Numbered from the stretch's first letter, positions 10,131 through 18,944 are shown. The stretch is DNA of 64,000 bases from Thermomicrobium sp. CFH 73360 (GCF_023806465.1 NZ_JAMSLS010000004.1:156486-220485), one strand, 5' to 3'. Numbers and translations are program-made. Notes: generated from the letters alone by a model not told the origin.

Positions 10131-11969
10131 ATGACCGATGGGCTGACTTCGACGCAGCGGGCCGGAACTCGCCGTTACACTACCTGCGGGGAACTCCGCC
10201 GCGAACACGTTGGTCGCACAGTTACGCTCAAAGGCTGGGTCCATCGCCGGCGCGATCATGGTGGGTTGATCTTCCTTGATCTCCGTGATCGGTACGGGAT
10301 CACCCAGGTGGTGGCTAACCCGGCGCACTCAAGTGAAGCGCACGGGATGGCCGAGCGCGTCAGGGCCGAGTATGTCCTGTCCGTGACCGGCCAGGTTGTC
10401 GCTCGACCGGAGGGAACCGTCAACCCGGCTCTCGCTACGGGGGAAATTGAAGTCCTCGCAGACCAGATTGAGATTCTTAACCCGGCGAAGACTCCACCTT
10501 TCCCAATCGCGGAAGAGACGGATGTTGACGAGTCGTTACGTCTCGAGTTCCGCTACCTCGATCTGCGACGAGCGCGCCTCCAGCGGAACCTCTTGCTTCG
10601 CCACCAAGTGGTGCGCTTCATTCGCCAGTACCTCGAGGAGCGCGAATTCGTCGAGATTGAGACACCAATGCTCATTAAGAGCACGCCGGAGGGTGCTCGA
10701 GACTACGTTGTTCCCAGTCGTATCTTCCCAGGGCATTTCTATGCCTTACCTCAGTCCCCACAACAGCTCAAGCAACTATTAATGGTGGCAGGTTTCGATC
10801 GTTATTACCAGATCGCCCGCTGTATGCGCGACGAGGATCTGCGCGCCGACCGGCAACCCGAGTTCACTCAAATTGACCTCGAGATGTCCTTCGTGGATGT
10901 GGAAGATGTCATCGAACTCGTTGAGGGTCTCTACACGGAACTCTTCGAGCGTTTTGCTTCAAAGCCACTCCTCTCAAAGCCGTTCCCCCGGCTCACCTAT
11001 TCGGAAGCGATGCTCCGCTATGGAAGCGACAAGCCAGACCTGCGGTTTGGCCTGGAAATTGAAGACGTCTCAGATGTGTTCCGAGGAACCTCATTTGGCG
11101 TGTTCCGCACAGCCCTAGAACACGGGGGGGTAGTCCGTGGCTTCGCCGTGCCCGGCTTCGCTGATGCCTCGCGCTCTCAGCTTGATCAGTTGACCGAGGT
11201 GGCACGAACCTTCGGGGCGAAGGGACTCGTCTGGCTGGCACTGCATCAGGAAGAGAGCCGTGTAAGCGCCCGCTCCCCTGTCGCCAAGTTCCTGCAGCCA
11301 GAGGAAATCGCGGCGACTGCCCAGCGCCTGGGAGCCGGCCCCGGCGACCTTCTCTTGCTTGTGGCAGACGTCGAGAGTGTCGCAGCCAATGTGCTCGGCC
11401 GACTGCGCAACCATGTGGCGCGGGAACGAAAGTTGATCAACGAGAGTGTTCACGCCTTCTGCTGGGTTGTCGATCCGCCACTTTTCGAGTGGAACGAGGA
11501 AGAACAGCGCTGGGAAGCTATGCATCACCCGTTTACAAGTCCTTTGGACCAGGACGTTCCGCTTCTCGACACTGATCCCGGCCGAGTGCGCGCCAAGGCC
11601 TATGATCTGGTCGCGGATGGCTACGAACTTGGAACCGGGAGTATTCGAATCCACCGCCGGGAAGTACAGAACAAGATTTTCGCCATTATGGGATACGACG
11701 ATGCAGAGATTGAGCGACGGTTCGGACATCTCTTGCGAGCTTTTGAGTATGGGGCACCACCGCACGGTGGAATGGCACCGGGCTTGGATCGAACCGTCAT
11801 GATCCTCGCTGGAGAGTCTTCGCTCCGCGAGGTGATTGCGTTCCCGAAGAACCAACGGGCGCAAGATCTCATGCTCGGAGCCCCCTCACCCCTCGACGAG
11901 AAACAACTCCGAGAATTGCATCTCCTCGTGATTTACCCTGAGGAGCAAAACGATGCGACCGCGTCGTGA
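10131..11969 (+). CDS. aspS: Aspartyl-tRNA synthetase, bacterial type
   Basis: 612 residues. The N-terminal OB-fold anticodon domain has GWVHRRRDHGGLIFLDLRDR. Class II motif 1 is in the FVEIETPMLIKSTPEGARDY region and motif 2 in RCMRDEDLRADRQPEFTQID. A bacterial GAD insertion is followed by motif 3, GGMAPGLDRTVMIL. It charges tRNA-Asp in the cytoplasm. The start ATG follows GAAGGGAG by about 6 bases. The bacterial length (about 590-610) and insertion separate it from the short archaeal form. Confidence 0.96.
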   Translation: MTDGLTSTQRAGTRRYTTCGELRREHVGRTVTLKGWVHRRRDHGGLIFLDLRDRYGITQVVANPAHSSEAHGMAERVRAEYVLSVTGQVVARPEGTVNPALATGEIEVLADQIEILNPAKTPPFPIAEETDVDESLRLEFRYLDLRRARLQRNLLLRHQVVRFIRQYLEEREFVEIETPMLIKSTPEGARDYVVPSRIFPGHFYALPQSPQQLKQLLMVAGFDRYYQIARCMRDEDLRADRQPEFTQIDLEMSFVDVEDVIELVEGLYTELFERFASKPLLSKPFPRLTYSEAMLRYGSDKPDLRFGLEIEDVSDVFRGTSFGVFRTALEHGGVVRGFAVPGFADASRSQLDQLTEVARTFGAKGLVWLALHQEESRVSARSPVAKFLQPEEIAATAQRLGAGPGDLLLLVADVESVAANVLGRLRNHVARERKLINESVHAFCWVVDPPLFEWNEEEQRWEAMHHPFTSPLDQDVPLLDTDPGRVRAKAYDLVADGYELGTGSIRIHRREVQNKIFAIMGYDDAEIERRFGHLLRAFEYGAPPHGGMAPGLDRTVMILAGESSLREVIAFPKNQRAQDLMLGAPSPLDEKQLRELHLLVIYPEEQNDATAS

Positions 11970-12002
11970 GCCGACCTCTAAAACAGGCTTCCGCGGTAAA
12001 GA

Positions 12003-12026
12003 GGGGACCGGCACCGGCCGGTCCCC
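12003..12026. terminator. GC-rich hairpin between convergent aspS and Mn-catalase genes
   Basis: The arms GGGGACCGG and CCGGTCCCC pair perfectly over 9 bp around a 6-base loop. The hairpin sits midway between two convergent genes. On the minus strand it is followed by CTCTTTA, only a weak U-tract, so bidirectional termination is likely but not certain. Confidence 0.55.
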
Positions 12027-12058
12027 AACTTGTGGTGAGCAGCGAGGAGTATGCGCTG

Positions 12059-12946
12059 TTAGCTTGCGGCCAGCTTCTTCGCGAGCTCAGCGATCTCCTC
12101 TGGGGCAAGGCCTGGTGCAAACTCTTCCGGAACCTCGGGCAAGTCGGGCACCGGTCCTCCTGCGGGCGGCCCATCGACCACCTCGAGCTCGCCATCTCCA
12201 GTTGGCGAGGGTCCTCGCCAGATCCGGGCGATCTCCTTGTAATCCTCAGGACTGAACCGGTAGAGGCGTCGGTGCACTCCCATGTTCTCGTACTTCCGGG
12301 CTTCCGGGAACTTACTATTCTCGATGTTCGGGATCGGCAGCAATTTCGTCACCTGCACGCCCGTCAGTGTCTCAAGCGCCTTAGCGTAGGCGGTGGCATG
12401 TACGCCACCGCGGACCAGCAGATAACCAATCATTTCACGCGCGACCGGGTTCGTTGTCATCTCATAAACACGGATCTTGTGCAAGCGAGCTCCACACTCA
12501 AGGAAAAAGTTATGCAACAGATCGAGCACCAGATTACCGCTGGAGAAAACGTAGTCGCCGTGCCAGAACGCCCCCATCGAGTTCCCAACGAAAGCTGTCT
12601 GCGCAGTGGCAATAAAGTGGTGCGTGTTGCGCAGATTCACTGCAGGTGCCAGCGGTGCAGTGTCCGGAGCACCCGGCTTGGTCGTACCAGTGAGCATGAG
12701 ATTGACCGTCGCTGCGACCAGCTCAATGTGCCCAAGCTCCTCCGTCGCGATGTTCGCGATGAGATCGTAATACGGACGCAGCTTGTCGCGCCCCCGAAAG
12801 TTGAAAGATTGATAGGTATAGTTCATGAGCGTCGACATCTCGCCGAACCGCCCGCCGAGGAGCTCCTGAACCGCCGCCGCGGCATTCGGATCCGGCTCCT
12901 TTGGTTGCGGCAACTCGATCTGCAGCCGATCGATGCGCAGGTACAT
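12059..12946 (-). CDS. Manganese (non-haem) catalase
   Basis: 295 residues, the usual length. It has the family's ferritin-like helices with metal-binding glutamates and histidines: ELLGGRFGEMSTLMNYTYQ (Glu ligands), IATEELGHIELVA (ExxH) and GGVHATAYAKALE near residue 180. It converts hydrogen peroxide to water and oxygen in the cytoplasm. A Fur-family repressor gene lies 18 bases upstream on the same strand, so peroxide- or metal-dependent control of both genes as one operon is probable. The C-terminal 40 residues are acidic and Pro/Gly-rich. Confidence 0.93.
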   Translation of the reverse strand: MYLRIDRLQIELPQPKEPDPNAAAAVQELLGGRFGEMSTLMNYTYQSFNFRGRDKLRPYYDLIANIATEELGHIELVAATVNLMLTGTTKPGAPDTAPLAPAVNLRNTHHFIATAQTAFVGNSMGAFWHGDYVFSSGNLVLDLLHNFFLECGARLHKIRVYEMTTNPVAREMIGYLLVRGGVHATAYAKALETLTGVQVTKLLPIPNIENSKFPEARKYENMGVHRRLYRFSPEDYKEIARIWRGPSPTGDGELEVVDGPPAGGPVPDLPEVPEEFAPGLAPEEIAELAKKLAAS

Positions 12947-12964
12947 GGTACTCCCTCCCTTGTT

Positions 12965-13483
12965 TTAGTGCCTCTCCGCCATCGGACCAGGTCGCCCAAA
13001 CGCTCGTCGGTCAATCACGGTGGTGCTCGCCCCGGAGGAAATCGTCTCCGCATGGCTACCACCTCCCGTTGCTGAGCGCATGACACAGCGTGGACATCGG
13101 CCGCGCCAAATCACCTGGGCTTCATCGACCTCAGCACCAGGGAGATCGGGCTGCAGACAAGGCTTCGCTCCGACGACGCACGGGACGTCGATAACACTAC
13201 CGCATTCTCGACAGACAAAGTGATGGTGCCACACCCTCGCTGGCTCCAGGAGCATTCGTCCCGGCCCTGTGTCCGCAATCATCACGAGTCCGGACGACAC
13301 CAAAGAGTGAATGACGTTATAGACGGTCGCACGGGAGAGTCGGAAACCGCGGGCACGCAGGCGAGCCAACACTTCATCCGCGGCCAGATGCCCGCCAGCA
13401 CGATCCAACACATCGAGCACAAGGATCCGCGGTCGAGTGGCACGCAGTCCTGCTCTCCGCAGTCGCGCCACGAGCTGGCTCAT
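12965..13483 (-). CDS. Fur-family transcriptional repressor, probably PerR-like
   Basis: 172 residues from ATG 13483, chosen over GTG 13534 because it follows GAGGAG by 3-4 bases and the longer form would start inside the operator palindrome. It has the winged helix LRATRPRILVLDVLDRAGGHLAADEVLARL with recognition helix LSRATVYNVIHSL. The HHHFVCREC metal site with Cys-x2-Cys follows, and a second CPRC pair comes near residue 135. The C-terminal 35 residues are a low-complexity tail unlike typical Fur proteins. The Mn-catalase partner favours a peroxide sensor (PerR) role over iron control. Confidence 0.85.
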   Translation of the reverse strand: MSQLVARLRRAGLRATRPRILVLDVLDRAGGHLAADEVLARLRARGFRLSRATVYNVIHSLVSSGLVMIADTGPGRMLLEPARVWHHHFVCRECGSVIDVPCVVGAKPCLQPDLPGAEVDEAQVIWRGRCPRCVMRSATGGGSHAETISSGASTTVIDRRAFGRPGPMAERH

Positions 13484-13526
13484 CCGCTCCTCAGGGAGAT
13501 TGTGACTCACCGAAGGACGATCCTTT

Positions 13527-13570
13527 CTTGACACTGTCCAACATAGCAGACTCGTTTGGACAGTGTCAAG
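13527..13570 (-). promoter_or_regulatory. Promoter with perfect 15-bp inverted repeat operator for the fur-catalase operon
   Basis: The 15-base arms 13527-13541 and 13556-13570 are perfect inverted repeats (CTTGACACTGTCCAA and its complement) separated by 14 bases. Read on the minus strand, TTGACA in the outer arm and TATGTT 18 bases later form a good sigma-70-type promoter, so a protein bound to the repeat would cover both boxes. It lies 44-87 bases upstream of the repressor start. Autoregulation is inferred. Confidence 0.75.
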
Positions 13571-13776
13571 ACTGTTCGGTGCGGATCATCGGCGTGGTTG
13601 GACTCGGCTCTCGCCAGACCGCACGTGATGGCGTGCGATCGCGCCTCGCCGACGGCCTTGTCCCACGAAGCCCGTAGCTCATTGGGGCAAGACAAGGGCA
13701 CAGAGTTGGTGACGCCGGACTCGTTGGAACCAGCGTCCAGTTTGGTTTAAAGGTTCCGAGCCCTGCACGCCGCCCC

Positions 13777-13806
13777 TTGACAGCGCACCCAGCTGCTGCC
13801 TATACT
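13777..13806 (+). promoter_or_regulatory. Promoter of the tRNA-Leu/Val/Phe cluster
   Basis: TTGACA at 13777-13782 and TATACT at 13801-13806 with an 18-base spacer, ending 29 bases before the first tRNA. These are near-consensus -35 and -10 boxes. The interval back to 13571 shows no convincing gene. Confidence 0.75.
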
Positions 13807-13835
13807 CTATGGTGCTGCCGAGGCGGCAGGGACGT

Positions 13836-13922
13836 GCCGAGGTGGCGGAATAGGCAGACGCGCTACCTTGAGGGGGTAGTGCCCGAAAGGGCGTGGGGGT
13901 TCAAATCCCTTCCTCGGCACCA
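13836..13922 (+). tRNA. tRNA-Leu (anticodon GAG)
   Basis: Acceptor GCCGAGG pairs with CCTCGGC, discriminator A, and CCA is encoded (13920-13922). The anticodon loop CTTGAGG gives GAG. The long variable arm (TGCCCGAAAGGGCG) is as expected for leucine tRNA. The T-loop is GTTCAAATC. First gene of a three-tRNA transcript. Confidence 0.95.
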
Positions 13923-13928
13923 CTTCGC

Positions 13929-14001
13929 GGGCGATTAGCTCAGCTGGTAGAGCGCCACGTTTACACCGTGGAAGTCAGAGGTTCGAGTCCTCTATCGCCC
14001 A
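13929..14001 (+). tRNA. tRNA-Val (anticodon TAC)
   Basis: Acceptor GGGCGAT pairs with ATCGCCC. The D-arm is TAGCTCAGCTGGTAGAGC, the anticodon loop TTTACAC gives TAC, and the T-arm is GAGGTTCGAGTCCTC. CCA is not encoded. Six bases follow tRNA-Leu. Confidence 0.95.
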
Positions 14002-14023
14002 CGAGTGCCCCCAGGCAGCATGA

Positions 14024-14099
14024 GCCGAGGTAGCTCAGTTGGTAGAGCACGTGACTGAAAATCACGGTGTCGGCGGTTCGATCCCGCCCCTCGGCACCA
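14024..14099 (+). tRNA. tRNA-Phe (anticodon GAA)
   Basis: Acceptor GCCGAGG pairs with CCTCGGC, the anticodon loop CTGAAAA gives GAA, and the T-arm is CGGCGGTTCGATCCCGCC. CCA is encoded at 14097-14099. A strong terminator follows immediately. Confidence 0.95.
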
Positions 14100-14114
14100 A
14101 AACAGAATGAGAAG

Positions 14115-14138
14115 CCGGCTCAATTGAGCCGGTTTTTT
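14115..14138 (+). terminator. Intrinsic terminator of the tRNA cluster
   Basis: A perfect palindrome of 18 bases (CCGGCTCAATTGAGCCGG, 14115-14132) is followed by six T residues. It lies 16 bases after tRNA-Phe. Confidence 0.85.
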
Positions 14139-14218
14139 GTTGCTTTTCTCCTGTTAGAGCGGCACGAGCATCGAGTGGCTCGATGCTCGTGCCGCTCGCG
14201 ATTCAACCTTGCTCTATC

Positions 14219-15139
14219 TCATCGGACGACGGCCTGGGAAGCCTCCACAAAGAGATCAATTGCGCGGCGATAATTCGCCGCGATCTTCTCCGCAGCAGCT
14301 TCGCGCGTCAGCGTTCCGTTCAAAAAGCCCTGCACACCTTCCCACCACAGCGTGCGGCCGATCGCAAATCCTATGTACCCCGGCACGCCCGCTCCCATGC
14401 GCAGCCAATGATCCACCCGCGCCGGATCGGCACCGCGACCAAGCACAACGCAACTCACTGCGTCGCGGCCACCGCTCCGCACCTTGGCCGCCATACGCTC
14501 GCAGTCTTCCCGACGATCGAGTCCCTCGATCTTCCAGATGTCCGGTACAACACCTGCCGCATAAAACTCGTCGATGGCCTGCAGGGTGAGGTCTGGACGG
14601 ACTTCTCGGTCATAACGCTCGGCATCTCCGCCCACCTGCTCAAGCTGGCCCTTCGTCGCCGGCACAAGCAGCTCAAGCAAGAAAAGCCGCTCCCGCTCCC
14701 GGAGCCAATCGTGGAGCCGCTTGAGGCGCTCAAGTTGTATCTTCTTGGTATCGGAGGGATCATCCGGGTTGTACCGGACAAGCGCCTTGGTAAACGTCGG
14801 GTCGAAGGCCAGGATGTGCTCGCCAAACCGCTCTCCATACTCGAAGTCGAAAACCTTTTGCCCACTCTTCTCGACCGGCATAGCGAAAAGGTAACCACGC
14901 TCCCGCGCTCGGCGAGCCACCTCAGCTCCGTATTGCTCGTCAACGAGGATCCCCGCTGACTCACGTGGAGCCCCCTGCGTGATCGCCACTTCGAACCCTT
15001 CGAAGATCACCTGCTTCGCCTGACGGATCTTCTCCACTCGCTCTTCTTGGCCTATTCCGGCCTTGGCTGCCATCTCCTCAAAAGAACTCCGATGGTCGAA
15101 GGCCAGGATATACAGCGGTCGAGCGTATCCCACTTGCAT
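14219..15139 (-). CDS. DUF2090 family protein, aldolase-like (IolC C-terminal domain type)
   Basis: 306 residues from ATG 15139, which follows GGAGG by 7 bases. It opens with PLYILAFDHRSSF and contains GILVDEQYGAEVARRARERG, ELLVPATKGQ, PDIWKIEGLDRREDCERMA and VVLGRGADPARVDHWLRMG. This pattern matches DUF2090, found free-standing or fused to the kinase IolC, a TIM-barrel relative of class I aldolases such as LacD. A lysine in IWKIEG is in the place expected for a Schiff-base residue. The substrate may be a keto-sugar phosphate, but no inositol genes are near. Confidence 0.7.
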   Translation of the reverse strand: MQVGYARPLYILAFDHRSSFEEMAAKAGIGQEERVEKIRQAKQVIFEGFEVAITQGAPRESAGILVDEQYGAEVARRARERGYLFAMPVEKSGQKVFDFEYGERFGEHILAFDPTFTKALVRYNPDDPSDTKKIQLERLKRLHDWLRERERLFLLELLVPATKGQLEQVGGDAERYDREVRPDLTLQAIDEFYAAGVVPDIWKIEGLDRREDCERMAAKVRSGGRDAVSCVVLGRGADPARVDHWLRMGAGVPGYIGFAIGRTLWWEGVQGFLNGTLTREAAAEKIAANYRRAIDLFVEASQAVVR

Positions 15140-15250
15140 CACGGCACCTCCCATCCTGCGCCGTCTCCTGCCCCAACCCTAGCGCACACTGGGTGCGACT
15201 GCAAGCCTTGACATGCGTTGTGCAGATCGATTACACTTCATCGCGGTCGT

Positions 15251-15324
15251 TGGGGAGTCGTCTAACGGTAGGACGGCTGACTCTGGATCAGCTAGTTGGG
15301 GTTCGAATCCCTACTCCCCAGCCA
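15251..15324 (+). tRNA. tRNA-Gln (anticodon CTG)
   Basis: Acceptor TGGGGAG pairs with CTCCCCA, the anticodon loop CTCTGGA gives CTG, and the T-arm is TTGGGGTTCGAATCCCTA. CCA is encoded at 15322-15324. The missing pair at position 1 (T-A rather than G-C) is typical of glutamine tRNA. Confidence 0.93.
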
Positions 15325-15328
15325 CGAG

Positions 15329-15356
15329 CCACCGTCGCCTTGGACGGTGGCCTTTC
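15329..15356 (+). terminator. Terminator between tRNA-Gln and hflX
   Basis: CCACCGTC (15329-15336) pairs with GACGGTGG (15343-15350) and is followed by CCTTTCT. The stem starts 4 bases after the tRNA CCA end. Confidence 0.7.
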
Positions 15357-15367
15357 TAGTCAAGACT

Positions 15368-16747
15368 ATGCGCACGATTGCTCGACCAGCCACCTCGGAC
15401 CGAAGCAGAGTACGCGGCCTGCACGGGAGGAGCACCACGCACGAGACAAATCGCTCCACGGCTGTTGAGCGCGCACTCCTCGTCTGCGTCCATTGGCGAC
15501 GAGACGGTTGGGATCCTGTATCCTCTCTCGCGGAACTCGCTCAGCTGGCTGAAACTGCCGGACTCCAGGTCGTTGGCGCAGTCACGCAGCATTTGCCTCA
15601 TCCCCACCCACGACAGTACGTCGGACCGGGCAAACTGGCCGAGATCGCCGCTCTTCGTCGTGAGCTCGACTTTTCCGTCGTCCTGGCGGACGACGAGCTG
15701 AGCCCAGCGCAGCTCCGGCACCTCGAGGATGCGTTGCAGGTGAAAGTCCTGGATCGTACGGCGCTCATCCTCGACATCTTTGCTCGGCGCGCACAGACTC
15801 GCGAAGGTCGCTTGCAAGTAGAGTTGGCGCAGTTGGAGTACCGTTTGCCGCGCTTGACCCGCATGTGGACACATTTGTCCCGCCAGGCTGTTGGTGGAGT
15901 CGGATTGCGCGGGCCTGGCGAGACACAGCTGGAAATCGACCGCCGGCGCGCCCGAGAGCGGATCGCTTGGATCCGTCGTCAGCTCGAAGATGTGCGGCGG
16001 CATCGTGAGCGATATCGCCAGCGGCGCCGGCAAGAGCGACTACCTGTGGTGTCGCTCGTCGGCTACACCAACGCTGGGAAGTCAACGCTCCTCAATGCAC
16101 TAACTGGCGCGTCTGTCCTTGTCGAGGACAAGCTGTTCGCGACCTTGGATCCCACCACTCGCCGACTTGCCCTGCCAGACGGGCAACTTGCTCTCTTGAC
16201 CGATACCGTCGGATTTATCCATAAGCTTCCAACATCTCTTGTCGCTGCATTTCGGGCCACCCTGGAAGAGATTCTGGATGCTCACTTGCTCCTGCATGTT
16301 GTGGATGTCACACATCCTAAAGCCGCCGAACAGGCAGCGACCGTCCGTAAGGTGTTACGGGAACTCGGGGCAGATAGTTACCCGACGATTACTGTGCTGA
16401 ACAAGATCGATTTACTGACACCGGACGTCGATCCTGAGCAGCTTGCCCAAGAACTCGGGCTTCCCCCGAACGCGCTCCTTGTCTCTGCAGTGACCGGTCA
16501 GGGATTGGACGCACTACGGCAACGCATCGCCGCAACGCTACGGGAGATCACGACACCTATCTCAGTTCGATTGCGTATCCCGTACCGCGAAACAAATCTC
16601 CTGGCACTTATCGAGGAGCGGGGTACAATTGCCGAGCGGCGATACTGTGCCAACGACATCATCGTTGATGCTCAGGTCCCAGTCGCGCTTCTACCTCGGC
16701 TCGACCGCTATGTTGTACCGCGACTGCGCACGCATGAAACACCTTGA
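15368..16747 (+). CDS. hflX: Ribosome-associated GTPase HflX
   Basis: 459 residues from ATG 15368. The open frame reaches back into tRNA-Gln, which cannot be coding. The ATG has no clear ribosome site, so an alternative start near 15440 (after GGGAGGAG) is possible. The HflX N-terminal domain has HPRQYVGPGKLAE and the linker GVGLRGPGETQLEIDRRR. The G domain follows, with VGYTNAGKST (G1), DTVGFIHKLP (G3) and NKIDLL (G4). HflX binds and splits stalled ribosomes, notably after heat shock. Confidence 0.92.
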   Translation: MRTIARPATSDRSRVRGLHGRSTTHETNRSTAVERALLVCVHWRRDGWDPVSSLAELAQLAETAGLQVVGAVTQHLPHPHPRQYVGPGKLAEIAALRRELDFSVVLADDELSPAQLRHLEDALQVKVLDRTALILDIFARRAQTREGRLQVELAQLEYRLPRLTRMWTHLSRQAVGGVGLRGPGETQLEIDRRRARERIAWIRRQLEDVRRHRERYRQRRRQERLPVVSLVGYTNAGKSTLLNALTGASVLVEDKLFATLDPTTRRLALPDGQLALLTDTVGFIHKLPTSLVAAFRATLEEILDAHLLLHVVDVTHPKAAEQAATVRKVLRELGADSYPTITVLNKIDLLTPDVDPEQLAQELGLPPNALLVSAVTGQGLDALRQRIAATLREITTPISVRLRIPYRETNLLALIEERGTIAERRYCANDIIVDAQVPVALLPRLDRYVVPRLRTHETP

Positions 16748-16849
16748 CAGTGCGGATGAAGAGCTGGGACGAAATTCCCGTCGCACCTTCACCGCTAGCA
16801 GTCGATAATGAGAGCTGAGGCGATCGGCACAAAGGAACAGGAGTTGGAC

Positions 16850-17218
16850 GTGACATTCAGCGAACTTGTCCAAAAGTTGCAAAAGGACTACGGTCTTGAG
16901 GCCGCCCTCGTCGTCACCACCGACGGTTTAGTCGTGGATGCAGCAACAGCGAGTAGATCTGAAATTGACGCCGAGGCGATTGCTGCAAATGCCGTGAGTG
17001 GGCTTTTGATGCTCGAGGCACTGGGACAAGAGTTCGCAAGTGCGCCCCGCCAGGCAATCATTGAGTTTGATCGCCATCTCGTGCTTGTCGCACCACTCGA
17101 CCAGGACACCGCATTGGTTCTCGTTGCTGCTGGCAGTGCGAACCTAGGACGCCTGCGGCTAGCCGTTCGTCGTCTGGGTACCCTGACCAGCCAGGCCACG
17201 CCACCCATATCAGCCTGA
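16850..17218 (+). CDS. Roadblock/LC7-domain protein, MglB-like
   Basis: 122 residues from GTG 16850, preferred to ATG 16808 because AACAGGAG lies 6 bases upstream. A single roadblock fold: DYGLEAALVVTTDGLVVDAA, then IAANAVSGLLMLEALGQEF, then RHLVLVAPLDQDTALVLVA. MglB proteins act as activators or partners of MglA-type GTPases. An MglA homologue lies two genes downstream, separated by purM. Confidence 0.8.
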   Translation: MTFSELVQKLQKDYGLEAALVVTTDGLVVDAATASRSEIDAEAIAANAVSGLLMLEALGQEFASAPRQAIIEFDRHLVLVAPLDQDTALVLVAAGSANLGRLRLAVRRLGTLTSQATPPISA

Positions 17219-17230
17219 TAAGGAGCCCTC

Positions 17231-18304
17231 ATGGAACCGCTGTCGTACGCCCGGAGTGGGGTCGATCTCGCACGGGCGAAAACTCTTAAAGAACGTATCA
17301 CTCGCGCAGTAGAGAGCACATTCGGTCCGGATGTTCTCCGACCGCTCGGGTTCTTCGGCGGCTTCTTTGCTGCCCCCGGAGGCAACGGTACCCTCGCGCT
17401 GGTCGCGACGATTGATAGTGTCGGCACAAAAGTGCTTCTTGCTGCAACACTGGGTCGCCACTATGGCATCGGTGTTGATCTGGTGCATCACAGCGCAAAC
17501 GACCTGCTTGCCTGCGGTGCGCAGCCGCTGTTCTTCCTGGACTACTTCGCTGCTGCCAGCCTCGAGGAGAGTATCCTGGAGGAACTCGTCCACGGTATGG
17601 CCGATGCTTGTCGAGCTTTGCACTGCTCGCTCATTGGGGGCGAAACAGCGCAGCTCCCCGGCATCTACCAATCAGGAACCTATGACCTCGCTGGTTGCAT
17701 GGTCGGTGTGGTGTCGACTGATCGAATCATTGATGGGCGTCACATCACAGCTGGAGATCTTGTCCTTGGGTTGCCGAGTAGTGGGTTACACACGAATGGC
17801 TATACGCTCGCGCGAGCCTGCCTCGGTTTGACCGGAGAACGCGAACGCGACCGGCAGATACTCTCGGAGATCCCGGTATGGTCCCAGCACTCGCTGGGCG
17901 AGCTCCTGCTCGAGCCTCACCGATGCTACTATCCGCTCTTACGCGCGTGGTTAGATCACCCAGGCCTACATGGGCTTGCTCACATCACTGGCGGAGGGTT
18001 AGTTGAAAACATCGCCCGCATCGTTCCTCAAGGTCGCCGTGTGGAGATAGACGCAACAAGATGGACTGTCCCCCCGCTTTTCCTTGAGCTCCAACAACGG
18101 GGTCAAGTACCGCTCATCGAAATGTATCGTGTGTTTAACATGGGAATCGGCTTCGTTGTCATTGGGGAGGCACCGTTCATTCGCGAACTTCAGCAAGCGA
18201 TCGGAGAAGGATGGATCATCGGACAAGTTGGCGAAGGAGATACACCGCGCGTTCTTGTGCGCGTTAGAACAGACCCGGAACTGGTCTTGACGAGTGGTTC
18301 CTGA
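17231..18304 (+). CDS. purM: Phosphoribosylformylglycinamidine cyclo-ligase (AIR synthase)
   Basis: 357 residues. SYARSGVDLARA opens the protein, then ATIDSVGTKVLLA, HHSANDLLACGAQPLFFLDYFA, LIGGETAQLPGIY, GLPSSGLHTNGYTLAR and HITGGGLVENI follow. All are hallmark ATP-grasp-like PurM motifs. It performs the fifth step of purine synthesis, forming AIR. The start follows AAGGAG by 6 bases, 12 bases after the roadblock gene. Confidence 0.95.
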   Translation: MEPLSYARSGVDLARAKTLKERITRAVESTFGPDVLRPLGFFGGFFAAPGGNGTLALVATIDSVGTKVLLAATLGRHYGIGVDLVHHSANDLLACGAQPLFFLDYFAAASLEESILEELVHGMADACRALHCSLIGGETAQLPGIYQSGTYDLAGCMVGVVSTDRIIDGRHITAGDLVLGLPSSGLHTNGYTLARACLGLTGERERDRQILSEIPVWSQHSLGELLLEPHRCYYPLLRAWLDHPGLHGLAHITGGGLVENIARIVPQGRRVEIDATRWTVPPLFLELQQRGQVPLIEMYRVFNMGIGFVVIGEAPFIRELQQAIGEGWIIGQVGEGDTPRVLVRVRTDPELVLTSGS

Positions 18305-18368
18305 GATCGTAGAGCTGGCTAATACAGTTCGACCGAGAACCACCGCCGTGACTCGGTGGTGAAGAGCT

Positions 18369-18944
18369 ATGGCACTGATTGACATAGCGGCTCGAGAAAT
18401 TCACGGGAAGATCGTCTACTATGGACCCGGGCTCAGCGGAAAAACAACCAATTTACAAGTCATTCACCAATCGCTCCCGGACCATGCCAAAAGCGAGCTG
18501 ATTTCGATCGAAACAGATCGCGAGCGAACTTTGTTCTTCGATTTTTTGCCTCTGGATGTCGGCACCGTGCATGGGTATCGGCTCCGTTTCCAGTTGTACA
18601 CCGTTCCGGGACAAACACTCTATCGGCAGACTCGGATCGCGGTCCTCAGTGGTGCTGATGGGGTCGTCTTCGTGGCAGATGCCCAGCGGGAGCGATTGGC
18701 AGAAAATCTCCAGAGCCTGCGGGAACTCGCACAGAACCTGGCAAAGCAGGGTAAGCGTCCACTCGACTTTCCCTTGGTGCTCCAATACAACAAGCTGGAT
18801 CTCCAGAACGCGTTACCAGTTCCAATACTCGATCGCTATCTCAACCCAATGCGCGCCCCTCGTTTTCCAGCTATCGCGGTACGGTCTATCGGCGTCATCG
18901 AAACACTCCGCGCCATCATGAAGCTCGTTGTCGACCGACTTTAA
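18369..18944 (+). CDS. MglA-like small Ras-superfamily GTPase
   Basis: 191 residues. The P-loop is YYGPGLSGKTTN (residues 17-28), the switch II equivalent is LYTVPGQTLYRQTR (as in MglA, with Val-Pro-Gly replacing the Ras DxxG), and the guanine-binding box is QYNKLDL. MglA GTPases set cell polarity and motility in Myxococcus and also occur in many non-motile thermophiles with unknown roles. The roadblock gene upstream is its probable partner. Confidence 0.88.
   Translation: MALIDIAAREIHGKIVYYGPGLSGKTTNLQVIHQSLPDHAKSELISIETDRERTLFFDFLPLDVGTVHGYRLRFQLYTVPGQTLYRQTRIAVLSGADGVVFVADAQRERLAENLQSLRELAQNLAKQGKRPLDFPLVLQYNKLDLQNALPVPILDRYLNPMRAPRFPAIAVRSIGVIETLRAIMKLVVDRL

Noticed and set aside
11966..13075. 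Plus-strand open frame opposite the Mn-catalase
   Set aside because: The minus strand encodes a full-length catalase with metal motifs; the plus frame shows no domain.
15296..15367. HflX start within tRNA-Gln
   Set aside because: The open frame overlaps a well-formed tRNA and its terminator, so translation must begin later.
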